From assembly GCF_014203715.1 (NCBI RefSeq), contig NZ_JACHJP010000001.1:1156432-1220431 (forward strand): a stretch of DNA of 64,000 nucleotides, in the 5' to 3' direction. The position numbers and the translations under genes were made by a program. The DNA comes from Streptosporangium saharense (lineage in GTDB: Bacteria; Actinomycetota; Actinomycetes; Streptosporangiales; Streptosporangiaceae). The notes beneath the pieces are model-generated. The model was not told the DNA's origin and made no database searches. It was given only the letters and a program-made list of their open reading frames with translations. This document shows positions 1-8,987 of this stretch, one piece after another. How positions within the stretch are numbered: the first letter of the stretch is position 1; the number at the start of each line of letters is the position of its first letter.

Positions 1-414
1 GGCGAGGGCGTCGTCACGGCCCCGCAGCCACTTCTTGCCCTCGGGCAGGGCGCCCGCGTAGACGCCGCCCTGGGTGTAGGAGGTGCCCTTCACCGTGACC
101 GTCCTGGAGGGGGCGAACGGCTCGGGGGCCCTGCCCTCCGACGCGGGAAGCTCGAAGGAACTGGTCAGGTCGGAGGCGACGACCCCCGAGGGGCCGAACT
201 CCAGCACTCCCTTGACCCGGCCGTAGACCGTGCGCGGGTTGCCTCCGTCGCCGACGAGCTTGGCCCTCTCGGTGATCTTCACCCCGTACCCGGTCCTGAA
301 CTGTCCTTTCAACGCCGCCACGGGATCGGCCGCGTTCGCGGGGGCCGCCACGAGCAGGGGGATCGCCAGGGCCGCGACGGCGGCACCGGTCAGGACGGCG
401 GTCGTTCGCCTCAT
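1..414 (-). CDS. secreted protein, paralogue A (partial, C-terminus outside window)
   Basis: This is the first 138 codons of a secreted protein that runs off the left edge. It begins MRRTTAVLTGAAV, a Sec signal peptide ending near the AANA/ADP junction. The mature start DPVAALK and the later GPSGVVASD motif are shared with the next gene downstream on the map, so the two are tandem paralogues. I do not recognise a named family. The size and the pattern of a signal peptide followed by one soluble domain recall LppX/LprG or LolA-like lipid carriers, which is only a guess. No lipobox cysteine is visible, so it is probably secreted rather than lipidated. Confidence 0.75.
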   Translation of the reverse strand, partial: MRRTTAVLTGAAVAALAIPLLVAAPANAADPVAALKGQFRTGYGVKITERAKLVGDGGNPRTVYGRVKGVLEFGPSGVVASDLTSSFELPASEGRAPEPFAPSRTVTVKGTSYTQGGVYAGALPEGKKWLRGRDDALA

Positions 415-547
415 CGAGAAGGTCCTCCCGGGGTGTCCCCGCGTCGTCGCAGGGGGGTGAGGAAGATTGTCGCCCACCCGGGGGACCAACGGGACGTGCC
501 CGGCAGAGATCGTCTGCCGGGCACGAACGCGCTTGCTGCTCTTCCGA

Positions 548-1483
548 CTACCGGGAGGCACCCGTCCCCGGACGGTCGACGAGGGCACCCACTCCGTCGC
601 GCAGGATCGAGAGCGAAGCCTCGGGCTTCTCCAGCTGCAGCTCATTGATCTTGGCGACGGTCTCGGGCGCGGGCGCCTTGACCGAGACCTTGGTACCCCA
701 GCCGCTGTAGACGGTGTCGTAGACCGTCGTCGTCCTCGTGTTCAGGGCGTAGCTGGTCGTCAGGCGCTTGGGGAGCTGGTCGGCGCCGACGTAGAGCTTC
801 CAGTTCACCACGGTCTTGGACGCGCCCTTGGGCAGAGTTTCGCTCAGCGAGGCGCGGAACCACGGCGAGACCTTGGCCAGCTCACCCCAGGTGATCTTCC
901 CGGAGTAGAACCCGACGCGCTTGGTCGTGGCGTGCGCGAGCAGCGCCTTGAGGGTCGTCGGCTCGGCCGCGTTGACCGGCTGGGTCACCGAGCCAATGAA
1001 GCCAAGCGTGGCCTGGGGGAAGCGGAGCCACGTCTTGCCCTCGGGGAGGAACTCGCCGAAGGCGCCACCCGAGACGTAGGACGTGTTTCCGACGCGGACC
1101 ACCCGCTCGGGCTTGACCAGACCCCTGAACAGTTTGTTGGCGACGTCCTCATCGCTTCCCTCTTCGGCCTCGTCGGAGCTGGAGAACTCCTCGATCGCCT
1201 TGAGGGTCTCCTTGTCGATTCTGAGCTTTCCGGTCTGGTCGGACGCGACGACACCCGACGGACCGAACTGCAGGACGCCCTTGCGGTCGGCGCCGACCTG
1301 GCTCTTCTGGCCCTTGGCGTAGATCTTCGTCCTGTCGACGAAGTTCACGCCCTGGCCGCTGACGAGCTTGGCCTTCAGGGCGGCGACCGGGTCGGCGGCC
1401 TTGGCGTGCGCGGTCGACGCGAGCGCGGGGACGCTCACCACGGCCGTGGCCGCGCACGCCAGACCGGCAATGTATCGCTTCAA
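548..1483 (-). CDS. secreted protein, paralogue B
   Basis: A 311-residue secreted protein of unknown function. I place the start at the TTG at 1483 because a perfect AGGAGG lies nine bases before it; the longer frame from an ATG at 1504 would put that ribosome site inside the gene. From the TTG the protein opens MKRYIAGLACAATA, a clean signal peptide ending STAHA. The mature part starts ADPVAALKAKL and carries GPSGVVASDQ, matching paralogue A closely and paralogue C (1875-2789) more loosely. A long acidic insert (EEFSSSDEAEEGSDED) interrupts the middle. The single globular domain with no transmembrane segment suggests an extracellular binding or carrier protein; LppX/LolA-like folds are a possibility only. 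Confidence 0.8.
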   Translation of the reverse strand: MKRYIAGLACAATAVVSVPALASTAHAKAADPVAALKAKLVSGQGVNFVDRTKIYAKGQKSQVGADRKGVLQFGPSGVVASDQTGKLRIDKETLKAIEEFSSSDEAEEGSDEDVANKLFRGLVKPERVVRVGNTSYVSGGAFGEFLPEGKTWLRFPQATLGFIGSVTQPVNAAEPTTLKALLAHATTKRVGFYSGKITWGELAKVSPWFRASLSETLPKGASKTVVNWKLYVGADQLPKRLTTSYALNTRTTTVYDTVYSGWGTKVSVKAPAPETVAKINELQLEKPEASLSILRDGVGALVDRPGTGASR

Positions 1484-1492
1484 AGGGGGATT

Positions 1493-1498
1493 CCTCCT
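1493..1498 (-). promoter_or_regulatory. Shine-Dalgarno site fixing a TTG start
   Basis: On the minus strand AGGAGG stands nine bases before the TTG at 1483 and inside the reading frame that would start at 1504. It decides the start of the secreted paralogue B in favour of TTG. Confidence 0.7.
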
Positions 1499-1504
1499 GA
1501 ACAT

Positions 1505-1874
1505 ACCCTCCGCCCCGTTCGGGAGGGTTCAGGGTATTCATATCAGACGTGATCAGTGGGAAATGTCGTATCTGCGAGGATATTCGGAATTAGTTGTGGA
1601 TATTTTGTGCAGTGTCTCCGCTGTCACTTTCCGTGAGGCCTGCCCAGCGCCCCGCCCGCCGTACCCGCGCCTCGGACTGTGCAAGTGCGCGAGCCGTACG
1701 GCGGGCGGCCCGTGGGGGTGGTGACAGGGTGTGGTGACAGCGCCTGTCAGAGGCGGAAGGGCGGGCGGGGGTATGTCAGGGGCGATATGCGAAAGGGAAC
1801 GGCCGGACATTCGGCGGTCGCAATTCGTTTTCCGCCTTTTATGGATTCCGCGGTTGCACGCGGTATCCGGTAAG
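1505..1874. other. 370-base intergenic region between paralogues B and C
   Basis: No gene is convincing here. The stretch next to paralogue B (about 1535-1620) is unusually AT-rich for this genome and probably holds its minus-strand promoter. A long hairpin (1652-1708) and a short inverted repeat TGACAG-CGC-CTGTCA (1735-1749) lie nearer paralogue C; GTGACAG also occurs at 1721, so this could be a repressor site. Confidence 0.5.
1652..1708. terminator. hairpin downstream of paralogue C
   Basis: CCGCCCGCCGTAC (1652-1664) pairs perfectly with GTACGGCGGGCGG (1696-1708) over 13 base pairs around a 31-base loop. It lies about 170 bases past the end of paralogue C on the minus strand and could stop its transcript. 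There is no T-run. Confidence 0.4.
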
Positions 1875-2789
1875 TCAGCCGCGGCTGGAAGTGCCGAGGG
1901 TCGTCTCCCGGCGTTCGACGGGGGCCTCGGGAGCCTTGGGGGACTCCTCGGTGGGGACGAGGCCCGACCTGGCGCTCTCGGCGGAGGAGTGCGGCGCGCG
2001 CTCGATCGCGGCGCCGGAACCGAGGTCGCGGGCGTCGATGACCTGGTCCGCGGGCGGGGCGACCACGGCGAACCGGGAACCCCAGCCGGTGTAGCGGATG
2101 TCGTCGTCGCCGTGCGGGTCCTCGGTCACCAGGCGGGCGGGCAGCCCACGGGCGTCGAGCCACAGCCGCCACCTGACCGACAGCTTGCCCGTCCCACCGA
2201 GCGGGGTGTAGCCCCGGCGCTCCCTGAAGGAGGGGGAGGCCGCGTAGAGCCGCGCCAGGGTGACCGTGCCCCGGTACTGGACGCCGTCCCCGTTCGGCAG
2301 CCTGTGCTTCGCCGTACGCAACAGGAGGGCCAGGGTGGACGGTTCGAGCGCGTTGAGTGCCTGGTCGCCGAGCAGGACCTCCCAGCGGGTGTTCTCCCGG
2401 GTGTCGGTCACCCATTCCTTGCCCTGGGGGAGGCGGTCGGCGAAGCGGGGGGAGGAGGTGTAGTTCCTGCCGCCGACGGTGATCACGCGCTCCACGCGCA
2501 GCTGGGTGCCGATCCCCGAGGTGGGCCTGACGGTGTCCCGCCGTACGACATCCTGGGCCGCGACGCCCGAGGGGGACAGGCGGAGAGCGCCCGTGCGGTG
2601 GGCGATCAGGGTGCCGTCCTTCAGGGGGGCGTGGCCCGTCTCGGTGACGCGGACACCGTCCCCGGACGCCAGCCGTTGCCTGAGCGCCTTCACCGGGTCC
2701 ACGGGGGCGGCCTGCGCGGCGGTCGGGGCCGTGATGGTCAGCGCCGGCGCGAGCAGCGCGGCCGCCAGCGGGGCGATCCATCGCCTCAT
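1875..2789 (-). CDS. secreted protein, paralogue C
   Basis: A 304-residue secreted protein, the third and most diverged member of the tandem family. The chosen ATG at 2789 gives a signal peptide MRRWIAPLAAALLAPALTIT ending TAAQA; a longer frame reaches 3002 but its extra residues overlap the promoter of the B12 gene and look non-coding. The mature start APVDPVKALRQRLASGDGVRV and the LSPSGVAAQD motif correspond to DPVAALK...GQGV and GPSGVVASD in paralogues A and B. Also shared are a central LPQGKEW (LPEGKTW in B) and a late TGWGSRF (SGWGTKV in B). The last 40 residues are charged and low in complexity. Function is unknown; it is presumably extracellular. Confidence 0.75.
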   Translation of the reverse strand: MRRWIAPLAAALLAPALTITAPTAAQAAPVDPVKALRQRLASGDGVRVTETGHAPLKDGTLIAHRTGALRLSPSGVAAQDVVRRDTVRPTSGIGTQLRVERVITVGGRNYTSSPRFADRLPQGKEWVTDTRENTRWEVLLGDQALNALEPSTLALLLRTAKHRLPNGDGVQYRGTVTLARLYAASPSFRERRGYTPLGGTGKLSVRWRLWLDARGLPARLVTEDPHGDDDIRYTGWGSRFAVVAPPADQVIDARDLGSGAAIERAPHSSAESARSGLVPTEESPKAPEAPVERRETTLGTSSRG

Positions 2790-2964
2790 GGGGTTCACCG
2801 TCCTGTACTTCGGTTTTCTGCAAGGGGAGGGAAAGGCATCATTCCAGACAATGATCATGAATGTGCCGAGATTTCCGGTGGTCCCGTGAAATCCATCGGG
2901 GCGTCGCCGGTTACGCTGCGAACAGCTCTTCCGTAGCGCGTGGAGCGCGGACAAGGAGGTCTGC

Positions 2965-3372
2965 ATGGAAGCCGAGTCGAGGATTCGCGTCGTCATCGCC
3001 AAACCCGGCCTTGACGGGCACGACCGGGGCGTGAAGATCGTGGCGCGGGCACTGCGCGACGCCGGGATGGAGGTCGTCTACACCGGCCTGCACCAGACGC
3101 CCGAGCAGATCGTCCGTACGGCCATCCAGGAGGACGCCGCGGCGGTCGGCCTCTCCGTCCTGTCCGGGGCGCACATGACGCTCTTCGCCAAGGTCATCGA
3201 GCTGCTGGCGGAGAACGACGCGAGCGACATCGTGGTGTTCGGCGGCGGGATCATCCCCGACGAGGACATGCCCGAGCTGGAGCGCATGGGGGTCGCCCGG
3301 GTCTTCACGCCGGGGGCGACCACGCAGGAGATCGTCGATTGGGTGCGAAGCGCGATCCCGTCCCGCGTATGA
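2965..3372 (+). CDS. cobalamin-binding domain protein (acyl-CoA mutase small-subunit type)
   Basis: A 135-residue protein made only of the B12-binding domain of acyl-CoA mutases. It has the [10 protein letters not shown] segment with the DxHxxG motif whose His replaces dimethylbenzimidazole as lower cobalt ligand, then GLSVLSG and FGGGIIP, the usual loops around the cofactor tail. Stand-alone proteins of this kind are the small subunits of two-part mutases such as isobutyryl-CoA or ethylmalonyl-CoA mutase. No large catalytic subunit is in the window, so the partner must be encoded elsewhere. An AAGGAGG-like site sits eight bases before the ATG. It lies upstream of sucCD, which handles succinyl-CoA, the product of methylmalonyl-CoA mutase. 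Confidence 0.85.
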   Translation: MEAESRIRVVIAKPGLDGHDRGVKIVARALRDAGMEVVYTGLHQTPEQIVRTAIQEDAAAVGLSVLSGAHMTLFAKVIELLAENDASDIVVFGGGIIPDEDMPELERMGVARVFTPGATTQEIVDWVRSAIPSRV

Positions 3373-3542
3373 TTCCGTCCCGCGTCAAGAGGGCCCTTCC
3401 GTCCGCAAGGACCCGGTGACCTGGCCACGCCCCTCGGGAGGCTAGGCTTCTTTGGCGCAAAGACGCCGGGCTCCCCCATCAGAGCGAGGAGCCGGCCCGC
3501 CCACATTCTGTACACCAGCCGCACAAGCAAGGACGGACCCTC

Positions 3543-4724
3543 GTGGACCTGTTCGAACATCAGGCGAAGGAGCTCTTCGCGGAGTACGGCATCCCGGTGC
3601 CGCGCGGAATCGTCGCGCACACCGTGGAGGAGGCACGCGCGGCAGCCGAGGAGCTGACCGGCCGTGTCGTCGTCAAGGCACAGGTCAAGACCGGTGGCCG
3701 GGGTAAGGCGGGTGGCGTCAAGGTCGCCGACGACGCCACCGACGCCGAGCAGAAGGCCAACCAGATCCTCGGCATGGACATCAAGGGCCACACGGTCCAC
3801 AAGGTCCTGATCGAGGAGGCCAGCGCGATCGCGGAGGAGTACTACTTCTCCTTCCTGCTCGACCGTGCGAACCGTACCTTCCTCGCCATCTGCTCCGCCG
3901 CCGGTGGCATGGACATCGAGGAGGTCGCGCACACCGCCCCGGAGAAGGTCGCCAAGGTTCCGGTCTCCCCCCTCGACGGTGTCGACCGCGCCAAGGCCCG
4001 TGAGATCGCCGTCGCGGGCGGTCTGCCGGAGGTCGCGCTCGACGGCGCCGCCGAGCTCATCGAGAAGCTGTGGGCCGCCTTCGTCGACGAGGACGCCTCG
4101 CTGGTCGAGGTCAACCCGATGATCCTGTCCGCCGACGGCCAGGTGAAGGCCCTCGACGGCAAGGTCACCCTCGACGACAACGCCTCCTTCCGCCAGCCCG
4201 AGCACACGGTCTTCGAGGACAAGGCCGCCGAGGACCCGCTTGAGGCCGCGGCCAAGGCCAAGGACCTCAACTACGTCAAGCTCGACGGCAGCGTCGGCAT
4301 CATCGGCAACGGCGCGGGCCTGGTCATGTCCACCCTCGACGTCGTCGCCTACGCGGGCGAGGCCGTCCCCGGCCAGCCCAAGCCCGCCAACTTCCTCGAC
4401 ATCGGCGGCGGCGCCTCGGCCGAGGTCATGGCGGCCGGTCTGGAGATCATCCTCTCCGACCCGTCGGTCAAGTCGATCTTCGTCAACGTCTTCGGCGGCA
4501 TCACCGCCTGCGACGCGGTCGCCAACGGCATCGTCTCCGCCTTCCAGCTTCTGGAGAGCCGTGGCGAGTCCGTCAGCCGCCCCCTGGTCGTCCGTCTCGA
4601 CGGCAACAACGCCGATCTCGGACGGAAGATCCTCGCCGACGCCAGCCTCAAGGGCGTCGAGCTTGTCGACACGATGGACGATGCGGCCAAGCGTGCCGCC
4701 GAGCTCGCCGCGGTAGGTGCGTAA
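3543..4724 (+). CDS. sucC: succinate-CoA ligase, beta subunit
   Basis: The 393-residue beta subunit of succinyl-CoA synthetase, which makes ATP or GTP from succinyl-CoA in the TCA cycle. It opens [20 protein letters not shown], the family's invariant start, followed by an ATP-grasp domain ([17 protein letters not shown]) and a C-terminal CoA-ligase domain ([21 protein letters not shown]). The GTG start is preceded by AAGGACGGA. The stop overlaps the ATG of sucD by one base (TAATG), so the two are translationally coupled and made in equal amounts. Length is normal for the family. Confidence 0.97.
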   Translation: MDLFEHQAKELFAEYGIPVPRGIVAHTVEEARAAAEELTGRVVVKAQVKTGGRGKAGGVKVADDATDAEQKANQILGMDIKGHTVHKVLIEEASAIAEEYYFSFLLDRANRTFLAICSAAGGMDIEEVAHTAPEKVAKVPVSPLDGVDRAKAREIAVAGGLPEVALDGAAELIEKLWAAFVDEDASLVEVNPMILSADGQVKALDGKVTLDDNASFRQPEHTVFEDKAAEDPLEAAAKAKDLNYVKLDGSVGIIGNGAGLVMSTLDVVAYAGEAVPGQPKPANFLDIGGGASAEVMAAGLEIILSDPSVKSIFVNVFGGITACDAVANGIVSAFQLLESRGESVSRPLVVRLDGNNADLGRKILADASLKGVELVDTMDDAAKRAAELAAVGA

Positions 4725-5599
4725 TGGCTATCTGGCTGACCGAGAACAGCAAGATCATTGTTCAGGGCATGACGGGTGGCGAGGGCACCAAGCACACCCG
4801 CCGCATGCTCGCCTCCGGCGCCCGCGTCGTCGGCGGCGTCAACGCCCGCAAGGCCGGGACCGTCCACGAGGGCCTGCCCGTCTTCGGCACCGTCAAGGAG
4901 GCCATCCAGGAGACCGGCGCCGACGTCTCCGTGGTCTTCGTGCCCCCGGCCGCGACCAAGGTCGCCGTCAAGGAGGCCATCGACGCCGAGATCCCGCTCT
5001 GCGTGGTCATCACCGAGGGCGTCCCGGTCCACGACACCACCGAGTTCTGGGCCTACGCCGTCGCCAAGGGCAACAAGACCCGCATCATCGGCCCCAACTG
5101 CCCCGGTATCGCCTCTCCCGGCGCCTCCAACGCGGGCATCATCCCGGCCGACATCACCACCGCGGGCCGTATCGGCCTGGTGTCCAAGTCCGGCACGCTG
5201 ACCTACCAGCTCATGTACGAGCTGCGTGACTTCGGCTTCTCGACCGCCGTCGGCATCGGTGGCGACCCGGTCATCGGCACCACGCACATCGACGCCCTCC
5301 AGGCGTTCCAGGACGACCCGGCGACCGACGCGATCGTGATGATCGGCGAGATCGGCGGAGACGCCGAGGAGCGCGCCGCCGCCTACATCGAGCAGCACGT
5401 GACCAAGCCGGTCGTCGCCTACGTCGCGGGCTTCACCGCCCCCGAGGGCAAGACCATGGGCCACGCGGGCGCGATCGTGTCCGGTTCGGCGGGTACGGCC
5501 CAGGCGAAGAAGGAGGCTCTGGAGAAGGTCGGCGTGCGCGTCGGCAAGACCCCGAGCGAGACCGCCCGCCTGATGCGCGAGGTCATGCAGGCCCGCTAG
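4724..5599 (+). CDS. sucD: succinate-CoA ligase, alpha subunit
   Basis: The 291-residue alpha subunit that binds CoA and carries the phosphohistidine of the reaction. It starts [21 protein letters not shown], with a CoA-binding Rossmann domain ([24 protein letters not shown]). The active-site His is at residue 247 in [14 protein letters not shown]. It is coupled to sucC by a one-base overlap, and the operon ends at a strong intrinsic terminator (5613-5648). Confidence 0.97.
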   Translation: MAIWLTENSKIIVQGMTGGEGTKHTRRMLASGARVVGGVNARKAGTVHEGLPVFGTVKEAIQETGADVSVVFVPPAATKVAVKEAIDAEIPLCVVITEGVPVHDTTEFWAYAVAKGNKTRIIGPNCPGIASPGASNAGIIPADITTAGRIGLVSKSGTLTYQLMYELRDFGFSTAVGIGGDPVIGTTHIDALQAFQDDPATDAIVMIGEIGGDAEERAAAYIEQHVTKPVVAYVAGFTAPEGKTMGHAGAIVSGSAGTAQAKKEALEKVGVRVGKTPSETARLMREVMQAR

Positions 5600-5612
5600 C
5601 AGGCACTCACCC

Positions 5613-5648
5613 AGGAAAGGCGCCCGTCTTCCCACGGGCGCCTTTCCT
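5613..5648 (+). terminator. terminator of sucCD
   Basis: AGGAAAGGCGCCCGT (5613-5627) pairs perfectly with ACGGGCGCCTTTCCT (5634-5648), 15 base pairs around a six-base loop, fourteen bases after the sucD stop codon. Confidence 0.9.
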
Positions 5649-5707
5649 GTTTCACACCCTCTGAACGCACACCATCCCGTACGGCGCCGCGACACGCGGG
5701 CAGATGA

Positions 5708-7408
5708 GTGCCTTCGCCGTGGAAGATCCTGAGACCATCGACTATTGTGACGGCCATTCTCGATCAGCTCCGGACGGCTCCCCGTAACGTCCTCAGCCGA
5801 CTCCCCCTGCCCGGCGTCACGGGTGACGACGACGACGTCCGCAGGCCGCTTCCCGTCTCGGGGATGCTCGCCGCGGTGTGGACGCTCGGCGTGGGTCTCG
5901 CGGTGCTCACCACCTTCACCCTGGTCGGCTGGATCGCCTCCCCCCGGGGAGCGTTCAGCAGCGGCCTGCCCGGCGTCTTCCGTACGGCGGCGCAGCTGTG
6001 GCTGGTGGCCCACCACGCGGGCTTCTCGATCTCCGGCGGGGTCATCGGACTGCTCCCGCTCGGGCTGACCCTGCTTCCCGCCTTCCTGCTCTACCGCGCG
6101 GGCATCTGGATGGCCAGGGACGCCGACCTGCGGCTCAGGATGCCCGCGAGGCTGCCGAAGAACAGCCCGAAGGACGAGGCCAACGCCCGTCGCAGGGCGC
6201 AGCTCGTGCTGGTCGGTCAGGCGGGCATCTCGCTGGCCGCGCCGTACGCGCTGCTGGCGGGGGTGATCGCGCTGATCACCGACAACGAGGTCACCCGGCC
6301 CTTCCTCGGCGAGACGCTGCTCAGCCACCTGCTGCTGGCCTTCGTCGCGGGGGCGCTGGCCACGGCCAGGGTGATCGGGCCGTGGCGGGCGATGCTGAGG
6401 CTGCTGCCCGAGCGGCTGCGCGCGGTCCTGCTCAGCTCGGCCGCCGCGCTGGGCATCATGCTCGTGGCGGGCACGGTCCTGGTGACCGCCGCGCTCGTGG
6501 CGAACTTCTCGCAGGTCAGGGCGCTGTCGGAGATCCTGGCGCCCGGGTTCGTCGGGGGGCTGCTGCTCCTGCTGATCCAGGTGCTCTACCTGCCGAACGC
6601 GATCGTGTGGGGGATGGCCTACACCGCCGGGCCCGGCTTCGCGGTCGGCGCGGGGACGCTGGTCGCCCCGACCGGGGTCCAGCTCGGCGTCGTGCCCAGC
6701 CTGCCGATCCTGGGGGCCCTGCCGGACGCGGGACCGACCCCGGCGTGGGTGATGGTGGTGGTCGCGCTGCCGTTCGCAGCGGGGGCCGTCGCCGGTGTCC
6801 TGAGCGTCAGGATCGCGCCCTCACCGACCTACGAGGGCGCCCCGCTGTGGGGGTTCGCCTGCGGGCTGGTCACGGGCGCGGTCGCCGGGGCGCTTTCGGC
6901 GCTGTCCGGGGGCTCGCTCGGCGGCGCGCGACTCACCGTGGTCGGCCCCGCCGCCTGGGAGGTGATGCTCTCGGTCACCCTGGAGGTCGGCGTCGCCGCG
7001 GGCATCTCGGCGGGCCTGGCCAACTGGTGGCTGATCTTCCGGGGGCAGAACACCGCCGTCGCCAGGGCCGCGGAGAAGGTCGGCACGGCCACGGCCCCGG
7101 TCCGCAAGGCGGGCGTCAAGATCGCCAAGGCGGCGGGCTCCGTGGCCAGCAAGGTCGGCCTCGCCGAGCCCGACGAGCTGGGCAAGCTGCCCGGCCACTG
7201 GCTGGACGCCACCGAGTGCGACACCCAGGAGATCCCGGTCATCAGGGACGACTGGCAGGACGAGCACGCCTCGGCCGCCGCGGAGAGCCCGGTGAAACCG
7301 GCAGACCGCGAGCCGCCACGCCCGCCCCGGCGCGACATCGTGGACGAGTCCGACGACAAGGGCGGCCACGTCATCTACCTCGACCCCTACGCCTGGGACC
7401 GCGACTGA
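5708..7408 (+). CDS. DUF6350 multi-spanning membrane protein (PerM-like)
   Basis: A 566-residue integral membrane protein with about ten hydrophobic segments between residues 50 and 440, then a cytoplasmic, partly charged tail ending VIYLDPYAWDRD. It matches the DUF6350 family, which in Streptomyces also sits between sucD and purN. Some database entries call this family cell division protein PerM, but I cannot confirm the function here. The start is uncertain: GTG at 5708 gives the full frame, while GTG at 5747 would begin TAILDQLRTAPRN, and neither has a good ribosome site. No terminator separates it from the region that follows until the hairpin near 7526. Confidence 0.8.
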   Translation: MPSPWKILRPSTIVTAILDQLRTAPRNVLSRLPLPGVTGDDDDVRRPLPVSGMLAAVWTLGVGLAVLTTFTLVGWIASPRGAFSSGLPGVFRTAAQLWLVAHHAGFSISGGVIGLLPLGLTLLPAFLLYRAGIWMARDADLRLRMPARLPKNSPKDEANARRRAQLVLVGQAGISLAAPYALLAGVIALITDNEVTRPFLGETLLSHLLLAFVAGALATARVIGPWRAMLRLLPERLRAVLLSSAAALGIMLVAGTVLVTAALVANFSQVRALSEILAPGFVGGLLLLLIQVLYLPNAIVWGMAYTAGPGFAVGAGTLVAPTGVQLGVVPSLPILGALPDAGPTPAWVMVVVALPFAAGAVAGVLSVRIAPSPTYEGAPLWGFACGLVTGAVAGALSALSGGSLGGARLTVVGPAAWEVMLSVTLEVGVAAGISAGLANWWLIFRGQNTAVARAAEKVGTATAPVRKAGVKIAKAAGSVASKVGLAEPDELGKLPGHWLDATECDTQEIPVIRDDWQDEHASAAAESPVKPADREPPRPPRRDIVDESDDKGGHVIYLDPYAWDRD

Positions 7409-7525
7409 ATCCCGGCCTGATGGCCGATGTCGGACGTTTCCCAGGAAAACAGTGGAAAACCAGTGGGTTGCGGGTACGCCAGCGGGGAGTGTGATCCGGC
7501 CTTTACGGCCGGGACGCGCGAGGAC

Positions 7526-7566
7526 GGCGCGGCGGCATCTGCTGGGGAAGTGCTTGCCGCCGCGCC
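7526..7566 (-). terminator. hairpin at the end of the TetR gene
   Basis: GGCGCGGCGGCA (7526-7537) pairs perfectly with TGCCGCCGCGCC (7555-7566) over 12 base pairs with a 17-base loop. It lies between the convergent DUF6350 and TetR genes. A smaller stem CCGGCC-TTTAC-GGCCGG (7496-7512) precedes it. Together they probably end both transcripts. Confidence 0.55.
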
Positions 7567-7570
7567 CCCT

Positions 7571-8137
7571 TCAGCGGTGCAGGCCGTCGAGGAAGAACGA
7601 CAGGCAGCGCCGCCAGGCCTGGGGGGCGGCGTCCGCCGACTCGCGGATCACCTGTGACATGGCCGAGACCAGCAGGGGCAGGTCCTGGACGCCGAAGTCC
7701 GCGCGCAGCGCGCCGCTCTCCTTGGCGCGTTCGATGACCCGCGCGGCCAGCTCGAAGCCCCGGTGGCAGGACGCGCGCACCTCCTCGCTCAGCGACAGCC
7801 GCCGGGCCAGCGCGTCGTTGAGGCTCTGGTCCTCGGCCTGGAGCGCGAACAGCCCCTCAAGGAAGCCGGTGAAGCCGGTCCACGGGTCGGGGTCGGCCAT
7901 CGCCGCCTCGGCGATCAGCTCAAGGGCGGCCAGCCGTTCGGGGAGGATCGCGTCGAAGAACGCCTCCCGGGTCGGGAAGTGGTTGTAGAGCGTGCCGATG
8001 CTGACCCCGGCCCTGCGGGCGATCTCCTCAAGCGGCGCGTCGAGCCCGCGCTCGCCGAACACCTGCTTGGCCGCGGCCAGCAGACTGTCACGGTTGCGTA
8101 CGGCGTCGGCCCGCAGCGGCCTGGCCTGAAGCGCCAT
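7571..8137 (-). CDS. TetR family transcriptional regulator
   Basis: A 188-residue repressor with an N-terminal DNA-binding domain (residues about 12-58; HTH in LEEIARRAGVSIGTLYNHFPTREAFFDAI) and an all-helical ligand-binding C-terminus of the type common in actinomycete TetR proteins (AQEDQSLNDALARRL, then SEEVRASCHRGFE). It is divergent from the SDR gene. The two matching inverted repeats between them (8187-8226) make it the obvious repressor of that gene and of itself. The ligand is unknown. Confidence 0.9.
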   Translation of the reverse strand: MALQARPLRADAVRNRDSLLAAAKQVFGERGLDAPLEEIARRAGVSIGTLYNHFPTREAFFDAILPERLAALELIAEAAMADPDPWTGFTGFLEGLFALQAEDQSLNDALARRLSLSEEVRASCHRGFELAARVIERAKESGALRADFGVQDLPLLVSAMSQVIRESADAAPQAWRRCLSFFLDGLHR

Positions 8138-8186
8138 CTGTCGTCAGTCCCCTCGAAGCGTCGAGTCATGGTACCTTCGCAAGAAA

Positions 8187-8226
8187 TTGAGGTGACCCTC
8201 AACTTCTAACTTGAGGGTTTCCTCAA
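8187..8226. promoter_or_regulatory. twin TetR operators
   Basis: Two copies of TTGAGG-N4-CCTCAA, at 8187-8202 and 8211-8226, are each perfect in both six-base arms. Their centres are 24 bases apart. They lie between the divergent TetR and SDR genes, just before the SDR ribosome site (AGGAGG, 8235-8240). The matched pair is what a dimeric repressor bound twice would need. Confidence 0.75.
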
Positions 8227-8246
8227 CCTAGCCCAGGAGGAGCAGT

Positions 8247-8975
8247 ATGTCCGTTTCACGTGGGGCCGCGGTCGTCATCGGGGCGGGGCCCGGCCTCGGC
8301 ATGTCCGTCGCCCACCGCCTCGGCCGCGAGGGCCACACCGTCGCCCTGGTGTCCAGGAGCGAGGCCCGCCACGCCGCCTACGTCTCCTCGCTCGCCGACG
8401 CCGGCATCAAGGCGGAGGCGTTCGCCGCCGACGTGCGCGACCGCGACCGGCTGCTGGCCGTACTGGACACGGTCGCCGAGCGGCACGGTCCCGTCGAGGT
8501 GGTCTACTACGGGCCGGGCTCCGCCGACCCCGGGTCGCACCCGACCCCGATCCTCCAGGCCGGGGCGGACGACGTCCGCAGGGCGATGGAGTGGGCCTAC
8601 CCGGCCGTGGACGTGGCCCAGCGGGTGCTGCCCGGCATGATCGAACGCGGGGAGGGCGGCCTGCTGTTCGCCACCGGCCTCAGCGCCGTCACGCCGATGC
8701 CCGCCCTCGGCAACCTGGCCATCCTGTCGGCGTCCCTGCGCACCTACGCGGTGACCCTCAACGCGGCCCTGGCCGGGACGGGCGTCTACGCGGGCTGCCT
8801 GGTCATCGGCGGCGTCATCGAACGCGGCGACATCCACGGGATGATCTCCTCCCAGCCCGAACGCTACGGTCCCGTGGCGGGCATGACCCTCGACCCCGAC
8901 GCCCTCGCCGAGGCAGCCTGGGAGATGTACGCCACCGGGGACCGCGCGGAGGCGACCTTCAGCGTCTTCGGCTGA
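8247..8975 (+). CDS. SDR family oxidoreductase with altered active site
   Basis: A 242-residue short-chain dehydrogenase/reductase-like protein. The nucleotide-binding motif GAGPGLG is intact at the N-terminus, as are the DVRDRD acidic loop and a YYGPGSA segment in place of the usual NNAG. The catalytic Tyr-x-x-x-Lys is not present: after the probable Ser of FATGLSAV the expected helix reads LAILSASLRTY, with neither Tyr nor Lys in place. The protein may therefore bind NAD(P) without classic SDR catalysis, or use other residues. AGGAGG precedes the ATG by six bases. The gene is divergent from TetR, which is expected to repress it. Confidence 0.85.
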   Translation: MSVSRGAAVVIGAGPGLGMSVAHRLGREGHTVALVSRSEARHAAYVSSLADAGIKAEAFAADVRDRDRLLAVLDTVAERHGPVEVVYYGPGSADPGSHPTPILQAGADDVRRAMEWAYPAVDVAQRVLPGMIERGEGGLLFATGLSAVTPMPALGNLAILSASLRTYAVTLNAALAGTGVYAGCLVIGGVIERGDIHGMISSQPERYGPVAGMTLDPDALAEAAWEMYATGDRAEATFSVFG

Positions 8976-8987
8976 CGGGGGAGTGGG

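Noticed and set aside
2790-3002. N-terminal extension of secreted paralogue C
   Set aside because: It would place 71 extra residues before a clear signal peptide and overlap the B12 gene's start; the internal ATG is better.
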